From: Actinoplanes ianthinogenes
GTDB lineage: Bacteria > Actinomycetota > Actinomycetes > Mycobacteriales > Micromonosporaceae
Assembly: GCF_018324205.1 (NCBI RefSeq)
Contig: NZ_AP023356.1
Span: 8,438,501 to 8,502,500 of the forward strand
Direction: 5' to 3'
Length of the DNA stretch: 64,000 nt
Position numbers and translations under genes: made by a program. Within the stretch, counting starts at the first letter, position 1, and every line of letters begins with the position of its first letter. Below, one piece after another: positions 1 to 8,034 of this stretch. Under the pieces are notes generated by a model. It saw only the letters and a list, made by a program, of their open reading frames with translations, made no database searches and was not told the DNA's origin.

Positions 1-981
1 GTACCCGCGGGCGAACACCCGGTGGCTCACGGGGTCCAGGATGATGGAGTTCGACTCCTCGACGGTGGAGCCGCTCCGCGCCAGGGTGATCCGGACGCCG
101 TCGCGGCCCTCGGCGTCCTTGACGTGATCCTGGAAGGTGATGCCGGGCAGGTCGGCGATCACCTGGAACGCCGCGGCGCGTACCGCGGGCGGTGCCGGGA
201 CCTGCACCAGCAGGTCGGTCATCGCCCGGAAGAGGTTCGCGTCCCCGGCCGGAGTGCCCGGGAGCGCGGCGTCGGCGCGCTCGACGATCCGATCCTGGAA
301 CAGCTTCCTCAGCCGGGCCGGGTCGGCGGGCAGCGCCGTGACCTCGATCGTGTCGAAGCCGCCCAGGCTCTGCAGGAACAGCGAGGCGGACATCGTCTCC
401 AGGGTCGCCCTGCCCGGGGCCGCCCGGAGCGTGCGATGTCCGTCCGCGTTGTCCGAGGTGACTCTCCAGGTGGTCGGCTTGCCGTCGGCCGCCCACTTCG
501 CCGCGTCCTGCGGGGAGAGCGGGCGGTACCCGAGGTCGCGCCGGCCGACCCAGCTGGTGTCCTGTGGATCCCTGGCGAGCCAGTATCCGACGACGGCCCG
601 GTTGACCAGGTCGTAGCCCGGGACGTGGACCGGGCCGTATCCGGTGACGGTCTCGGTGTGCCAGTACCTGCCGGCCTTCTCGGCGCCGGCCGTGGAGGCG
701 GCGGCCAGCAGGAAGTCGTGTGCTCTCGGCTGCCCGGCCGGCGCGGCCGCTCCGGCGTGCGGATCGCGGGGTGCCGGGTCCGGTTGCCCGAGCGCGAACG
801 CCAGCACCGCGGCGGTCACGGTGACGACGGCACCACCCGCGGCGAAGGTCGGGCGGAGCCGGCGCCGGTCCGGGCGCCGGTCCATCGCCGCGGTGAGCTT
901 GTTGCGCGCCTGGAACGTCGCCTGCGGAGTCGGTCCGGGCGCGTCGAGCACCTCGCGGATGAGCTGAAGGTCGTCGTTCAT
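1..981 (-). CDS. CU044_5270 family membrane protein (3' end outside window)
   Basis: This protein of unknown biochemical role resembles the CU044_5270 family, which sits directly downstream of ECF sigma factors in actinomycetes. The visible 327 codons start at ATG 981, which overlaps the TGA of the sigma gene (ATGA), so the two are translationally coupled. A cytoplasmic N-terminus of about 45 residues (ending in an Arg-rich stretch, RRPDRRRLR) precedes one membrane segment at about residues 46-65. A large extracytoplasmic domain follows and runs off the left edge. By position it could be a membrane-bound partner or anti-sigma-like regulator of the sigma factor; this is inferred from gene order, since no anti-sigma domain is visible. 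Confidence 0.8.
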   Translation of the reverse strand, partial: MNDDLQLIREVLDAPGPTPQATFQARNKLTAAMDRRPDRRRLRPTFAAGGAVVTVTAAVLAFALGQPDPAPRDPHAGAAAPAGQPRAHDFLLAAASTAGAEKAGRYWHTETVTGYGPVHVPGYDLVNRAVVGYWLARDPQDTSWVGRRDLGYRPLSPQDAAKWAADGKPTTWRVTSDNADGHRTLRAAPGRATLETMSASLFLQSLGGFDTIEVTALPADPARLRKLFQDRIVERADAALPGTPAGDANLFRAMTDLLVQVPAPPAVRAAAFQVIADLPGITFQDHVKDAEGRDGVRITLARSGSTVEESNSIILDPVSHRVFARGY

Positions 982-1550
982 CGGATGGCTCCTGAGCTGT
1001 CACGGGTGGGGTCGGCGCCGCCCAGCGCGGCACGGACGGCTTTGCGGGCGCGGTTCAACCGGGAGGCGACGGTGCCCTCCGGGATGCCCAGGGCGATGCC
1101 CACCTCCGCGTAGCCGAGGTCGGCGAGGGCGACGAGAAGGAGAACGTCCCGGTCGGCTGGTCGCAGCGCCCGCAGGGCCACGGCGAGTTCGCGCTGGACG
1201 ACGCCGGCCGCCACCCGCGAGAGGATCCGGTCGTGGTCGTTGTCGGCCGGTTCGGCGTGCGAGCCCACGCGACTCAGCGCCCGGTAACGGCGCTCCTCGT
1301 CGCGGTGGTGCCGGCGGATCAGGTTGGTGGCGATGCCGTAGAGCCAGGCGCGTGCCTGGTCGGCCTGGTGCAGTGTGCCCTGTTTGCGGAACGCCACCAG
1401 GAACGTCTCGGCGGCGAGGTCGTCGGCGTGGGACGCGCTCAACCGGCCGGCCACGTACCGGTAGATCTCCCCGTGATACCTGTCGAAGAGGTCGGTGAAC
1501 CGGTCGGCCGGTACGTCGCGCGACTTGATCACCACCATGGGCGGGTCCAT
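978..1550 (-). CDS. ECF-type RNA polymerase sigma factor
   Basis: This 190-residue sigma-70 family factor of the extracytoplasmic-function class redirects RNA polymerase to a stress or envelope regulon. Region 2 spans roughly residues 17-80 (DLFDRYHGEIYRYV, then DDLAAETFLVAFR, the -10-binding part). Region 4 spans roughly 130-178, with the helix-turn-helix LGYAEVGIALGIPEGTV that reads the -35. Region 3 is absent, as usual for ECF factors. The annotated ATG is at 1550; an internal ATG at 1538 is also possible. The coupled downstream membrane protein suggests the pair works as a signalling unit. Confidence 0.92.
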   Translation of the reverse strand: MDPPMVVIKSRDVPADRFTDLFDRYHGEIYRYVAGRLSASHADDLAAETFLVAFRKQGTLHQADQARAWLYGIATNLIRRHHRDEERRYRALSRVGSHAEPADNDHDRILSRVAAGVVQRELAVALRALRPADRDVLLLVALADLGYAEVGIALGIPEGTVASRLNRARKAVRAALGGADPTRDSSGAIR

Positions 1551-1622
1551 TGGATAGTCACGGTTGTTAGTGCCCGGAAGCCGTCGAAGCCTTCACGCGC
1601 CGATTGTGCCGAAGAAGACGAA

Positions 1623-1651
1623 CAGGCCGCCGGAAGCACCGGCGGCCTGTC
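1623..1651 (-). terminator. Rho-independent-type terminator of dps
   Basis: A perfect 12-bp inverted repeat (ACAGGCCGCCGG / CCGGCGGCCTGT) with a 5-nt loop lies 12 bases beyond the dps stop codon. There is no U-run, as is common in high-GC actinobacteria. It also separates dps from the sigma-factor gene downstream. Confidence 0.75.
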
Positions 1652-1663
1652 ACCTGTCAGCGG

Positions 1664-2236
1664 TCAGCGTTTGCCCCGCCGCGCGGCGGTCTTCTCGTCC
1701 TTGACGCCGGCGGTGAGCAGCGTGCCGTCCGCCGACTCCAGGTGGGCGCGGACGAACCAGTGGAACTGCTCCAGCTGCCCGGCCTGTGCGATGAGCAGGT
1801 CCTGGGTGACCGGGTCGGGCTCGTCGGTCTTCTCGATCGCGGCGCGGTGCGACTCGATCACACCGGTGTAGACCACGTCGAGTGCGGCCAGGTGCGAGTT
1901 GGTGTCGGCCCGGCCGATCGCGTAGTCGTCCCAGGACCGCTGGGCGACCAGCGCGCCCGGCGTGCCGGTCGGCGAGCCGCCCAGCGTGGCGATCCGCTCG
2001 GCCAGGTCGTCGACCATCTCGCGGACCGCGTCGACCTGCGGGTCGAGCATCTGGTGCACCGCGATGAAGTGCGGGCCGACGACGTTCCAGTGAACGTGCT
2101 TGAGCGTCAGCGCCAGGTCGTTCAGGGCGTTGAGCCGGTCCTGCAGCAGGGCGATGACGTCGCCGGCGACGTCCGGCTTGATCCCCGGAACGGTGTAGCT
2201 CGGGCTGGTCGTGGGTTGCGTCTTGCGTGCGGCCAT
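1664..2236 (-). CDS. dps: Dps-family ferritin-like DNA-protection protein
   Basis: This 190-residue Dps protein would form a dodecamer that oxidises and stores iron with peroxide and protects DNA. The di-iron ferroxidase residues are present with the family spacing: H49 (in KHVHW), H61, D65, D76 and E80, which correspond to the His/His/Asp/Asp/Glu set of Listeria Dps. A 20-residue N-terminal extension precedes the four-helix bundle, and the C-terminus is basic (AARRGKR), so either end may contact DNA. The ATG at 2236 is preferred over the upstream in-frame start at 2296 because GAAGGA lies just before it. It is transcribed alone, with a strong hairpin after the stop. Confidence 0.93.
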   Translation of the reverse strand: MAARKTQPTTSPSYTVPGIKPDVAGDVIALLQDRLNALNDLALTLKHVHWNVVGPHFIAVHQMLDPQVDAVREMVDDLAERIATLGGSPTGTPGALVAQRSWDDYAIGRADTNSHLAALDVVYTGVIESHRAAIEKTDEPDPVTQDLLIAQAGQLEQFHWFVRAHLESADGTLLTAGVKDEKTAARRGKR

Positions 2237-2336
2237 CGGTTCCTTCACTCCTTCACCAGGGTTCACCTGGGCAGTGCCCCGCCGGCCCGGGGACAAAACA
2301 GCGATTGGCCGGCGTCACAACGGGTACGCGCGGGCG

Positions 2337-3173
2337 ATGGGTGAGCGCAGAGTCGTGGTGGTGGGCCAGCTGGCGCGTGACGTCGTCGTCCAGGTCGGGG
2401 CGCTGCCGGAGCCCGGGACCTCGGCGGACGTCACCGGCCGGCGGGAGACGCTCGGCGGCAAGGGCGCCAACCAGGCGGTCGCGGTCGCCCAGCTCGGGCA
2501 GCCGGTGAGCCTCGTGGCGGTGGCCGGCGACGACGTCATCGGCGACCACCTGCTGGCGCAGGCGGTGGTGGACGGGATCGACGTCCGCACCGTGGTCCGC
2601 CGGGCCGGGGCGCTCAGCGGCCTGATCGTGGAGGTCCTCGAGTCCGGCGGCCGGTGGCGTTACCTCCAGCATCTGCCCGAGCCGGTGCTGCTGACCCGGG
2701 CCGACGTGGCGGCGGCCGGCGCCGTGCTGAAGGGTGCCGCGGCCGTCCTGGTCCAATTGCAGCAACCGGCGGAGGCCGCCCGCGAGGCTGCCCGGCGCGG
2801 CCGGGAGGCGGACGCGCTGGTGGTCCTGGACGGAGTGGCCGACGCCGAACTGGCGGCCATGGCCGACGTGGTGCGCGCCGACGAGCACGAGGCGCGGCTG
2901 CTGCCGGATGACCTGCTGACGCTCGGGCCGCGGCTGGTGGCGCTCGGTGTGGACGGCGGGAACCGGTTCTTCTGGCCGGGTGGTGAGGTCTTCCTGCCGC
3001 ATCCGGCCGGGTCCGCGGTGGACACCACCGGGGCCGGGGACGCGTTCACCGCGGCGCTGGCGGTGGCCCTGGTGCGCGGGGAGCCGCCGGAGTCGGCGGC
3101 CCGCCGGGCGGTGGACGCCACGGCGCAGACGGTGGGCCGGCCCGGTGGCCGGCCCGCCCTGCGGCCGTGGTGA
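2337..3173 (+). CDS. PfkB-family carbohydrate kinase (ribokinase-like)
   Basis: This 278-residue sugar or nucleoside kinase has the ribokinase/PfkB fold. The first PfkB signature is at residues 40-50 (GGKGANQAVAV). The second is near the C-terminus (DTTGAGDAF, from residue 229), with the catalytic base D235 and the anion hole GAG. The substrate cannot be told from sequence; the general layout fits ribokinase. The ATG at 2337 is used because the longer reading frame upstream overlaps the dps promoter and lacks family similarity; no good Shine-Dalgarno is visible. The gene is convergent with the 71-residue protein that follows, leaving a 6-bp gap, and the nearby DeoR regulator is of a class that often controls sugar kinases. 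Confidence 0.88.
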   Translation: MGERRVVVVGQLARDVVVQVGALPEPGTSADVTGRRETLGGKGANQAVAVAQLGQPVSLVAVAGDDVIGDHLLAQAVVDGIDVRTVVRRAGALSGLIVEVLESGGRWRYLQHLPEPVLLTRADVAAAGAVLKGAAAVLVQLQQPAEAAREAARRGREADALVVLDGVADAELAAMADVVRADEHEARLLPDDLLTLGPRLVALGVDGGNRFFWPGGEVFLPHPAGSAVDTTGAGDAFTAALAVALVRGEPPESAARRAVDATAQTVGRPGGRPALRPW

Positions 3174-3179
3174 TGCTGC

Positions 3180-3395
3180 TCAGACTCGCTGCGTCTCGGT
3201 GGTGGCCGGGTGCAGCTCGGCGGTCGTGGACCGGACGAAGCGGCCGGTGCTGGTGCTGCGGTGGACCACGTGGTCGCCGCTGCCGGCGCCGACGTGCTCG
3301 GTGGCGGTGGTCCGGGGTTCTCGTTCGGCGGTGGTCTGCTTGACGAAGCGGCCGGAGCGGGCGCTGCGGTTCACGTCACGTTCCTTGCGGGCCAT
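3180..3395 (-). CDS. Small protein with duplicated SGRFV-type motif
   Basis: This 71-residue hydrophilic protein is made of two copies of one motif: NRSARSGRFVKQTTAE (residues 9-24) and HRSTSTGRFVRSTTAE (45-60). Each copy is followed by a Pro/Thr-rich tail of the form xPxTTxTE. The start is well supported: AGGAGG precedes ATG 3395 by 8 bases. The half-motif resembles short conserved actinobacterial proteins of unknown function (from memory). It is basic, has no membrane segment or signal, and could bind nucleic acid, but no function can be assigned. Confidence 0.75.
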   Translation of the reverse strand: MARKERDVNRSARSGRFVKQTTAEREPRTTATEHVGAGSGDHVVHRSTSTGRFVRSTTAELHPATTETQRV

Positions 3396-3485
3396 TGCCG
3401 GTGCCTCCTGTCGATCGGGGGATGCTGTCTGAACGTGTTCCCCGCCGGGCGTCCCGGAAACGCCGCGACTTGCGGACCGGCCGGA

Positions 3486-4241
3486 TCACGCCGGGACGAT
3501 GGTGACGCCGGCGTCCCGCAGGGCGCTCAGAGCCGGGTGGTCCGGGGCGGCGTCGGTGATGATGCCGGTGACCTCGGCCGGGGACAGGACCGTGAACGGT
3601 GAGGCGGTCCCGACCTTCTCGGCGCTGGCCAGCACGTAGGTGTCGGCGGCCCGGGAGGCGAGGGTGCGCTTCATGGCGGCCTCGTCCGGATCGCCGGTGG
3701 TGAGGCCGGCATCCTGGTGCACCCCGGTCACGCCCAGCAGGAACAGGTCGGCGGAGATCGCCCGGGCCGCCTCCGCGGTGGCCGCGCCGCAGGTGACGGC
3801 GGAGTGCTTGAAGAGACGGCCGCCCAGCACGAAGACGTCGACGGACGGGTGCTCGACCAGCGCGGCGGCGACCGTGGGGCTGTGCGTGACGACGGTGGCG
3901 GCCAGGTCGCGGGGCAGGGCGGCGGTGACGGCGAGCGCGGTGGTGCCGCCGTCGAGCAGGACGGTGGCGCCGGGGCGGATCAGCGCGGCGGCCGCGGCGG
4001 CGACCCGCTCCTTGCCGGCGGTGGCGACCGTGGTCCGGGTCGCGTAGTCGGCGGCCGCCGGGGAGACCGGCAGCGCCCCGCCGTAGACCCGCTGGCAGAG
4101 CCCTGCGGCGGCGAGCTCGCGCAGGTCCCGCCGGATCATGTCCTCGGTGACGCCGAGCTCGGCGGCGATCTCCTTGGCCACCACCTTGCCGGCGGTGCTC
4201 AGGCGGGACAGCAGCACGTCGCGTCGCTCGGCGGCCAGCAT
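3486..4241 (-). CDS. DeoR/GlpR-family transcriptional regulator
   Basis: This 251-residue repressor has an N-terminal DeoR winged helix (residues 1-57, with the recognition helix around VTEDMIRRDLRELAAAG) and a C-terminal DeoRC sugar-phosphate sensor domain (about 73-235). The phosphate-contact loop LDGGTTALAV is visible. Such proteins are released from DNA by phosphorylated sugars. A GAGGAG Shine-Dalgarno lies 7 bases before ATG 4241. It diverges from the Nudix gene across only about 57 bp, so it probably controls itself and that gene. The PfkB kinase 1 kb away is another plausible target; its product would be the kind of ligand this family senses. Confidence 0.9.
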   Translation of the reverse strand: MLAAERRDVLLSRLSTAGKVVAKEIAAELGVTEDMIRRDLRELAAAGLCQRVYGGALPVSPAAADYATRTTVATAGKERVAAAAAALIRPGATVLLDGGTTALAVTAALPRDLAATVVTHSPTVAAALVEHPSVDVFVLGGRLFKHSAVTCGAATAEAARAISADLFLLGVTGVHQDAGLTTGDPDEAAMKRTLASRAADTYVLASAEKVGTASPFTVLSPAEVTGIITDAAPDHPALSALRDAGVTIVPA

Positions 4242-4298
4242 CCGTGTTTCTCCTCATTATTGTCGACTGTTGCGCGTTTCTGAGTGTACGGTGCCGCC

Positions 4299-5009
4299 AT
4301 GACGATGGGTGACGCGGGACGGGCCGGGGTCGACGTTCCGGATGCGCGGGGGCGGGTCGGGCTGGACCGGGTGGGGCGGGACCTCACCGGCAACCCGGAC
4401 GTGGTGGTGCGGGACGTCGAGCTGGTCGCGGCGGCGTGGCACGTGCTGCGGCGCACGACCTATGACTTCCGGCGGCGGGACGGGACCTGGAGCCGGGAGC
4501 AGCGGGAGACCTACGACCGCGGGGACGGGGCGACCGTGCTGCTCTACGACCCGGATCGGCGGACGGTGCTGCTCACCCGGCAGTTCCGGTATCCGGTGTA
4601 TGTGAACGGCCACCCGGACGGGATGTTCGTGGAGACGGCGGCCGGGTTGCTGGACGGCGACGACCCGGCGGCGGCGATCCGGCGGGAGGCGAGCGAGGAG
4701 CTCGGGGTGGTCGTCGGCGAGCTGGAGCCGGTCTTCGCGGTGTGGACCAGTCCCGGGTCGGTGACCGAGCGGGTGCACTGTTTCGCGGCGCCCTACTCGG
4801 CGGAGTCGCGCACCGGCGCCGGTGGCGGGCTGGCCGAGGACGGGGAGGACATCGCGGCGGTGGAGGTGGCGTTCGCGACCGCGCTCGCCCAGATCGAGAG
4901 CGGCGAGATCGCGGACGCCAAGACGATCCTGCTCCTGCAGTGGGCCGCGCTGCGCGGCCCGTTCCGGCCGGGACGGATCAGCCCCGCAACTGCTGGATCT
5001 TGTCCTTGA
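4299..5009 (+). CDS. nudK: Nudix hydrolase, NudK-like (GDP-mannose pyrophosphatase type)
   Basis: This 236-residue Nudix protein most resembles NudK/ADP-sugar pyrophosphatases, which split nucleoside-diphosphate sugars to sugar phosphate and NMP. The order of conserved blocks matches NudK: LRRTTYDFRRRDG, YDRGDGATVLLYD, VLLTRQFRYPVYVNG, then the Nudix box from AGLLDGDD to REASEELGV and SPGSVTERVH. The first acidic residue of the box is Asp rather than Glu. Candidate ATGs are 4284, 4299 and 4305; none has a clear Shine-Dalgarno, so a leaderless transcript from the short divergent promoter is possible. The 3' end overlaps the convergent TPP-enzyme gene by 32 bp. Confidence 0.85.
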   Translation: MTMGDAGRAGVDVPDARGRVGLDRVGRDLTGNPDVVVRDVELVAAAWHVLRRTTYDFRRRDGTWSREQRETYDRGDGATVLLYDPDRRTVLLTRQFRYPVYVNGHPDGMFVETAAGLLDGDDPAAAIRREASEELGVVVGELEPVFAVWTSPGSVTERVHCFAAPYSAESRTGAGGGLAEDGEDIAAVEVAFATALAQIESGEIADAKTILLLQWAALRGPFRPGRISPATAGSCP

Positions 5010-6741
5010 ACAGGGTGGTGGCGATCGACGCCTTGTTCGGCTGACCTTTGAGGAACGACGCGGCGAACTTCTTCGCCTGCTCGTAGGTGACCTTGCCGGG
5101 CAGCGGCGGCTCGTCCGGGTTGACCGCGACGTCGAGCAGGGCCGGGCCGTCGAACGCGAGGGCCTCGGCGAGCGCGCCGGCGACCTCACCGGGCTTCTCC
5201 ACGCGTATCCCGAATCCGCCGCACCCCGAGGCCCACCCGGCGAAGTCCGGCAACGGCTCGCCGAAGCGGACCCCGTGCTCGGGGAAGCCGAGCACCATCT
5301 GCTCCCAGAGGATCTGCCCGAGCGAGTTGTTGTTGTTGATCACGACCTTGATCGGCAGCCGGTAGCGCACCGCGGTGTGGAACTCGGCCATCAGCATCGC
5401 GAACCCGCCGTCCCCGACGTACGCGATCACCTGCCGCCCCGGGAACGCGTGCTGGATGCCGATCGCGTACGGCAGCCCCGGCGCCATCGTCGCGAGCGTC
5501 CCGGACAGGTAGAACTCCCGCTGCCCGCGGATCTGCCAGTGCCGCGCCGCCCAGGTCGCGATGGTGCCCGAGTCGCAGCACAGCACCGCGTCGTCGGCCG
5601 CCTGCACGTCCAGCTGGTGGGCCAGGTACTGCGGCGCGATCGGGTCCCGTTCGGGCGACTCCAGAGCCGCCATGGCGTGCTGCCAGTCGGCGAACCTCTC
5701 CTGATAATCCCGCAGGTGGTCACCGTCCTTGCGGTCCAGCAGCGGCAGCAGCCCTTCGAGGGTGACCCCCACGTCGCCGACCAGCGGCAGGTCGGTCGGT
5801 ATCCGGGTGCCCGCCCGGGTCGGGTCCAGCTCGACCTGCACGACCCTGGCCTTGCCGGGTTCCGGGAGGAACTTCGTGTACGGGAAGTTCGTCCCCAGCA
5901 TCAGCAGCGTGTCGGCCTCCTCCATCAGCTCCTCGCTCGGCTTGGTGCCGAGCAGGCCGAGGCCGCCGATCACGTACGGCGAGTCGTCCGGGACGACCAT
6001 CTTGCCGAGCAGCGACTTCACGATCGGCGCGCCGAGCTTCTGCGCGGCCTCCTCGACCAGCTGCCCGGCGCCCCGCGCGCCGATCCCGGCCAGGATCGCG
6101 ACCTTCCGCCCGCCGTTCAGGATGTCGGCGGCCCGTCGCAGGTCGTCCTCGGCGGGGCGAACCGTGGGGGACAGGTGGACCGGGGAGGTCGCCGGCGGCC
6201 GGACCGGCGCGACCGTCTGGTACGGGTCCGCGTGGGCCGGCGCGATCTGCACGTCGTTCGGCACGGTGAGGTGGGCGACGCCCCGGCGCGCGTACGCGGT
6301 CCGGATCGCGATGTCGACCACTGCCGGCAGCTGCGCCGGGTTCATCACCACCTGGTTGTACTCGGTCACGTCCTCGAACAGCCGGTCCAGCGCCACCTCC
6401 TGCTGGTACGCCGTGCCGAGCACGCTGCTCTCCTGCAACCCGGTGATCGCCAGGACCGGGGCGTGGTCGAGCTTCGCGTCGTACAGTCCGTTGGCCAGGT
6501 GCACGCCGCCCGGACCGGAGGTGGCGAGACAGACCCCGATCCGGCCGGTCGCCTTGGCGTGGGCGGTCGCCATGAACGCCGCCGCCTCCTCGTGGTGCAC
6601 GAGCACGAAGCGGACCTTGTCGGCGTGCCGGCGCAACCCCTCCATGATCCCGTTGATGCCGTCGCCCGGGATGCCGAACACGGTGTCGACGCCCCAGGCG
6701 GCCAGTCGCTCGATCAGGACTTCGGAAACAATCTCAGCCAC
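4978..6741 (-). CDS. Thiamine-pyrophosphate enzyme, pyruvate oxidase/dehydrogenase (quinone) type
   Basis: This 587-residue member of the acetolactate synthase/pyruvate oxidase superfamily probably decarboxylates pyruvate with TPP and FAD, as PoxB does. Domains in order: N-terminal PYR domain (about 1-170) with catalytic Glu51 in HHEEAAAFMA, central nucleotide-binding domain (about 190-330, GIGARGAGQL), and C-terminal PP domain (about 360-540) with the TPP/Mg motif GDGGFAMLMAEF followed by VINNN. The tail (KKFAASFLKGQPNKASIATTLFKDK) resembles the membrane-associating end of PoxB-like enzymes. GTG 6741 is preferred; an upstream ATG at 6777 would overlap the patatin gene. It lies 16 bp downstream of the patatin stop and is probably co-transcribed. 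Confidence 0.88.
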   Translation of the reverse strand: MAEIVSEVLIERLAAWGVDTVFGIPGDGINGIMEGLRRHADKVRFVLVHHEEAAAFMATAHAKATGRIGVCLATSGPGGVHLANGLYDAKLDHAPVLAITGLQESSVLGTAYQQEVALDRLFEDVTEYNQVVMNPAQLPAVVDIAIRTAYARRGVAHLTVPNDVQIAPAHADPYQTVAPVRPPATSPVHLSPTVRPAEDDLRRAADILNGGRKVAILAGIGARGAGQLVEEAAQKLGAPIVKSLLGKMVVPDDSPYVIGGLGLLGTKPSEELMEEADTLLMLGTNFPYTKFLPEPGKARVVQVELDPTRAGTRIPTDLPLVGDVGVTLEGLLPLLDRKDGDHLRDYQERFADWQHAMAALESPERDPIAPQYLAHQLDVQAADDAVLCCDSGTIATWAARHWQIRGQREFYLSGTLATMAPGLPYAIGIQHAFPGRQVIAYVGDGGFAMLMAEFHTAVRYRLPIKVVINNNNSLGQILWEQMVLGFPEHGVRFGEPLPDFAGWASGCGGFGIRVEKPGEVAGALAEALAFDGPALLDVAVNPDEPPLPGKVTYEQAKKFAASFLKGQPNKASIATTLFKDKIQQLRG

Positions 6742-6757
6742 GCAGGGCGCGTACCCG

Positions 6758-7747
6758 CTATCCCGCGGCCCAATCATCGAGCGCTTTCGCCGTGAGCTCG
6801 CGCCCGACATCGATCATCTCGGCCGCGCGGTGGAAGTCCATCACCCGGCAGGCGCTCACCGGGATGGCGATCTGGATGTCCGGCGGCAGCCCGGCCATCC
6901 GGTAGCGGGCGATCAGGTCCTGCATCGCGTCCAGCGACAGCGACAACACGTCGGCGATCCGCAGATCCGCCGGAAGCACCTCGGCCATCACCTCACCGAC
7001 GGCCCCGGCCGCCTCGGCGCCCGCCGCGGCGCCAACGGCCGCTTCGACGGCCGCTGCCCCGGCGTCCGCCGCCTCGCTGATCGACGGCTCCGCGGCCGGC
7101 CGCCGGAACACCTGCCGCAGCCGCACCGCCCAATCCTCCAGCCAGTGCGACTCCGCGGTGGCCCGCACCGGCGCCGCCGACTCCGACGGGGTCCGCGGGG
7201 CCTGCAACGACACCGCGATCGTCAGATCCGCCCCCGCCGCCGCGGTCGGCTCGATCGGCACCGGATTCAGCATCCCGCCATCGGCCAGCAACCGTCCATT
7301 GATCACCACCGGCGTGATCACCCCGGGAATCGCGATCGACGCCCGGACCGCCGACCGTAACGGCCCCTTCTGGAACCACACTTCGCGCCGGGCCGCGATG
7401 TCGGTGGCCACCGCCGTGTACGGGATCGGCAGATCCTCGATCGCCACGTCGGTCAGGAACTCGTTCAGCCGATTGACCAGCCGATCCGCCGCCATCGCCC
7501 CCGGCGAGGCCCACTTCGGATCGATCAGCCGCAGGACGTCCCGCTGCTTGAGCCCCGAAGCCCAATCCGCGAACTCACTGATCCGCCCGGCCGCCAGCAC
7601 CCCGCCGACCAGCGCCCCCATCGAGGACCCGGCCACCGCGGCGACCTCGAACCCGCGCTCGGCCAGCACCTGCACAGCCCCGATGTGCGCATACCCCCGA
7701 GCCCCACCGGACCCGAGAGCCAACGCCACCCGCCTAGTCCGAGCCAT
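6758..7747 (-). CDS. Patatin-like phospholipase
   Basis: This 329-residue serine lipid acyl hydrolase has the patatin Ser-Asp dyad. The oxyanion loop is GSGGARGYAH (residues 12-21), the nucleophile elbow is GSSMG with Ser42, and the catalytic Asp is in the DGG of LLADGGMLNPVP (about residue 160). An Ala/Glu-rich low-complexity stretch follows at about 235-262 (EAADAGAAAVEAAVGAAAG). There is no signal peptide, so it should act on the inner membrane face or on intracellular lipids. ATG 7747 opens the operon with the TPP enzyme. Confidence 0.9.
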   Translation of the reverse strand: MARTRRVALALGSGGARGYAHIGAVQVLAERGFEVAAVAGSSMGALVGGVLAAGRISEFADWASGLKQRDVLRLIDPKWASPGAMAADRLVNRLNEFLTDVAIEDLPIPYTAVATDIAARREVWFQKGPLRSAVRASIAIPGVITPVVINGRLLADGGMLNPVPIEPTAAAGADLTIAVSLQAPRTPSESAAPVRATAESHWLEDWAVRLRQVFRRPAAEPSISEAADAGAAAVEAAVGAAAGAEAAGAVGEVMAEVLPADLRIADVLSLSLDAMQDLIARYRMAGLPPDIQIAIPVSACRVMDFHRAAEMIDVGRELTAKALDDWAAG

Positions 7748-8034
7748 GCGCCGATGCTAACGACCGCACCCACCACCGGACCGCTTTCGATCAAACCCGA
7801 TCCGGTACGCCCTGGTGCCCGGACAACCGCACCCACCCCCACCGTGCCTACCCGCGACGCCCGCGACCCCCCCGGACCGCTGCGCGAGCTCCGGGCTGGA
7901 TCCCGGCTCCAGGAAACCGGCTCACGCGTACCGAAAGTGGATCTGACCGGACGGGGAAGCGGTCGTGAGCCGCCCCGGTGGTGGGCTTTCCGCGAGTGGC
8001 TGGTAGTCCTTTTCCAGCATTCAGGGGAGGAACC
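7748..8034. promoter_or_regulatory. Divergent intergenic region, patatin / metallophosphoesterase
   Basis: This 287-bp gap must hold the promoters of the leftward patatin-TPP operon and the rightward phosphoesterase gene. It contains one copy of the recurrent GTACCGAAA motif (7928-7936) and a related CGATCCGGTACGCCC at about 7798-7812. No convincing -35/-10 pair was found. Confidence 0.5.

Noticed and set aside
4822..6795. 657-residue frame on the plus strand over the TPP enzyme
   Set aside because: Shadow of the TPP enzyme, whose motifs are unambiguous on the minus strand.
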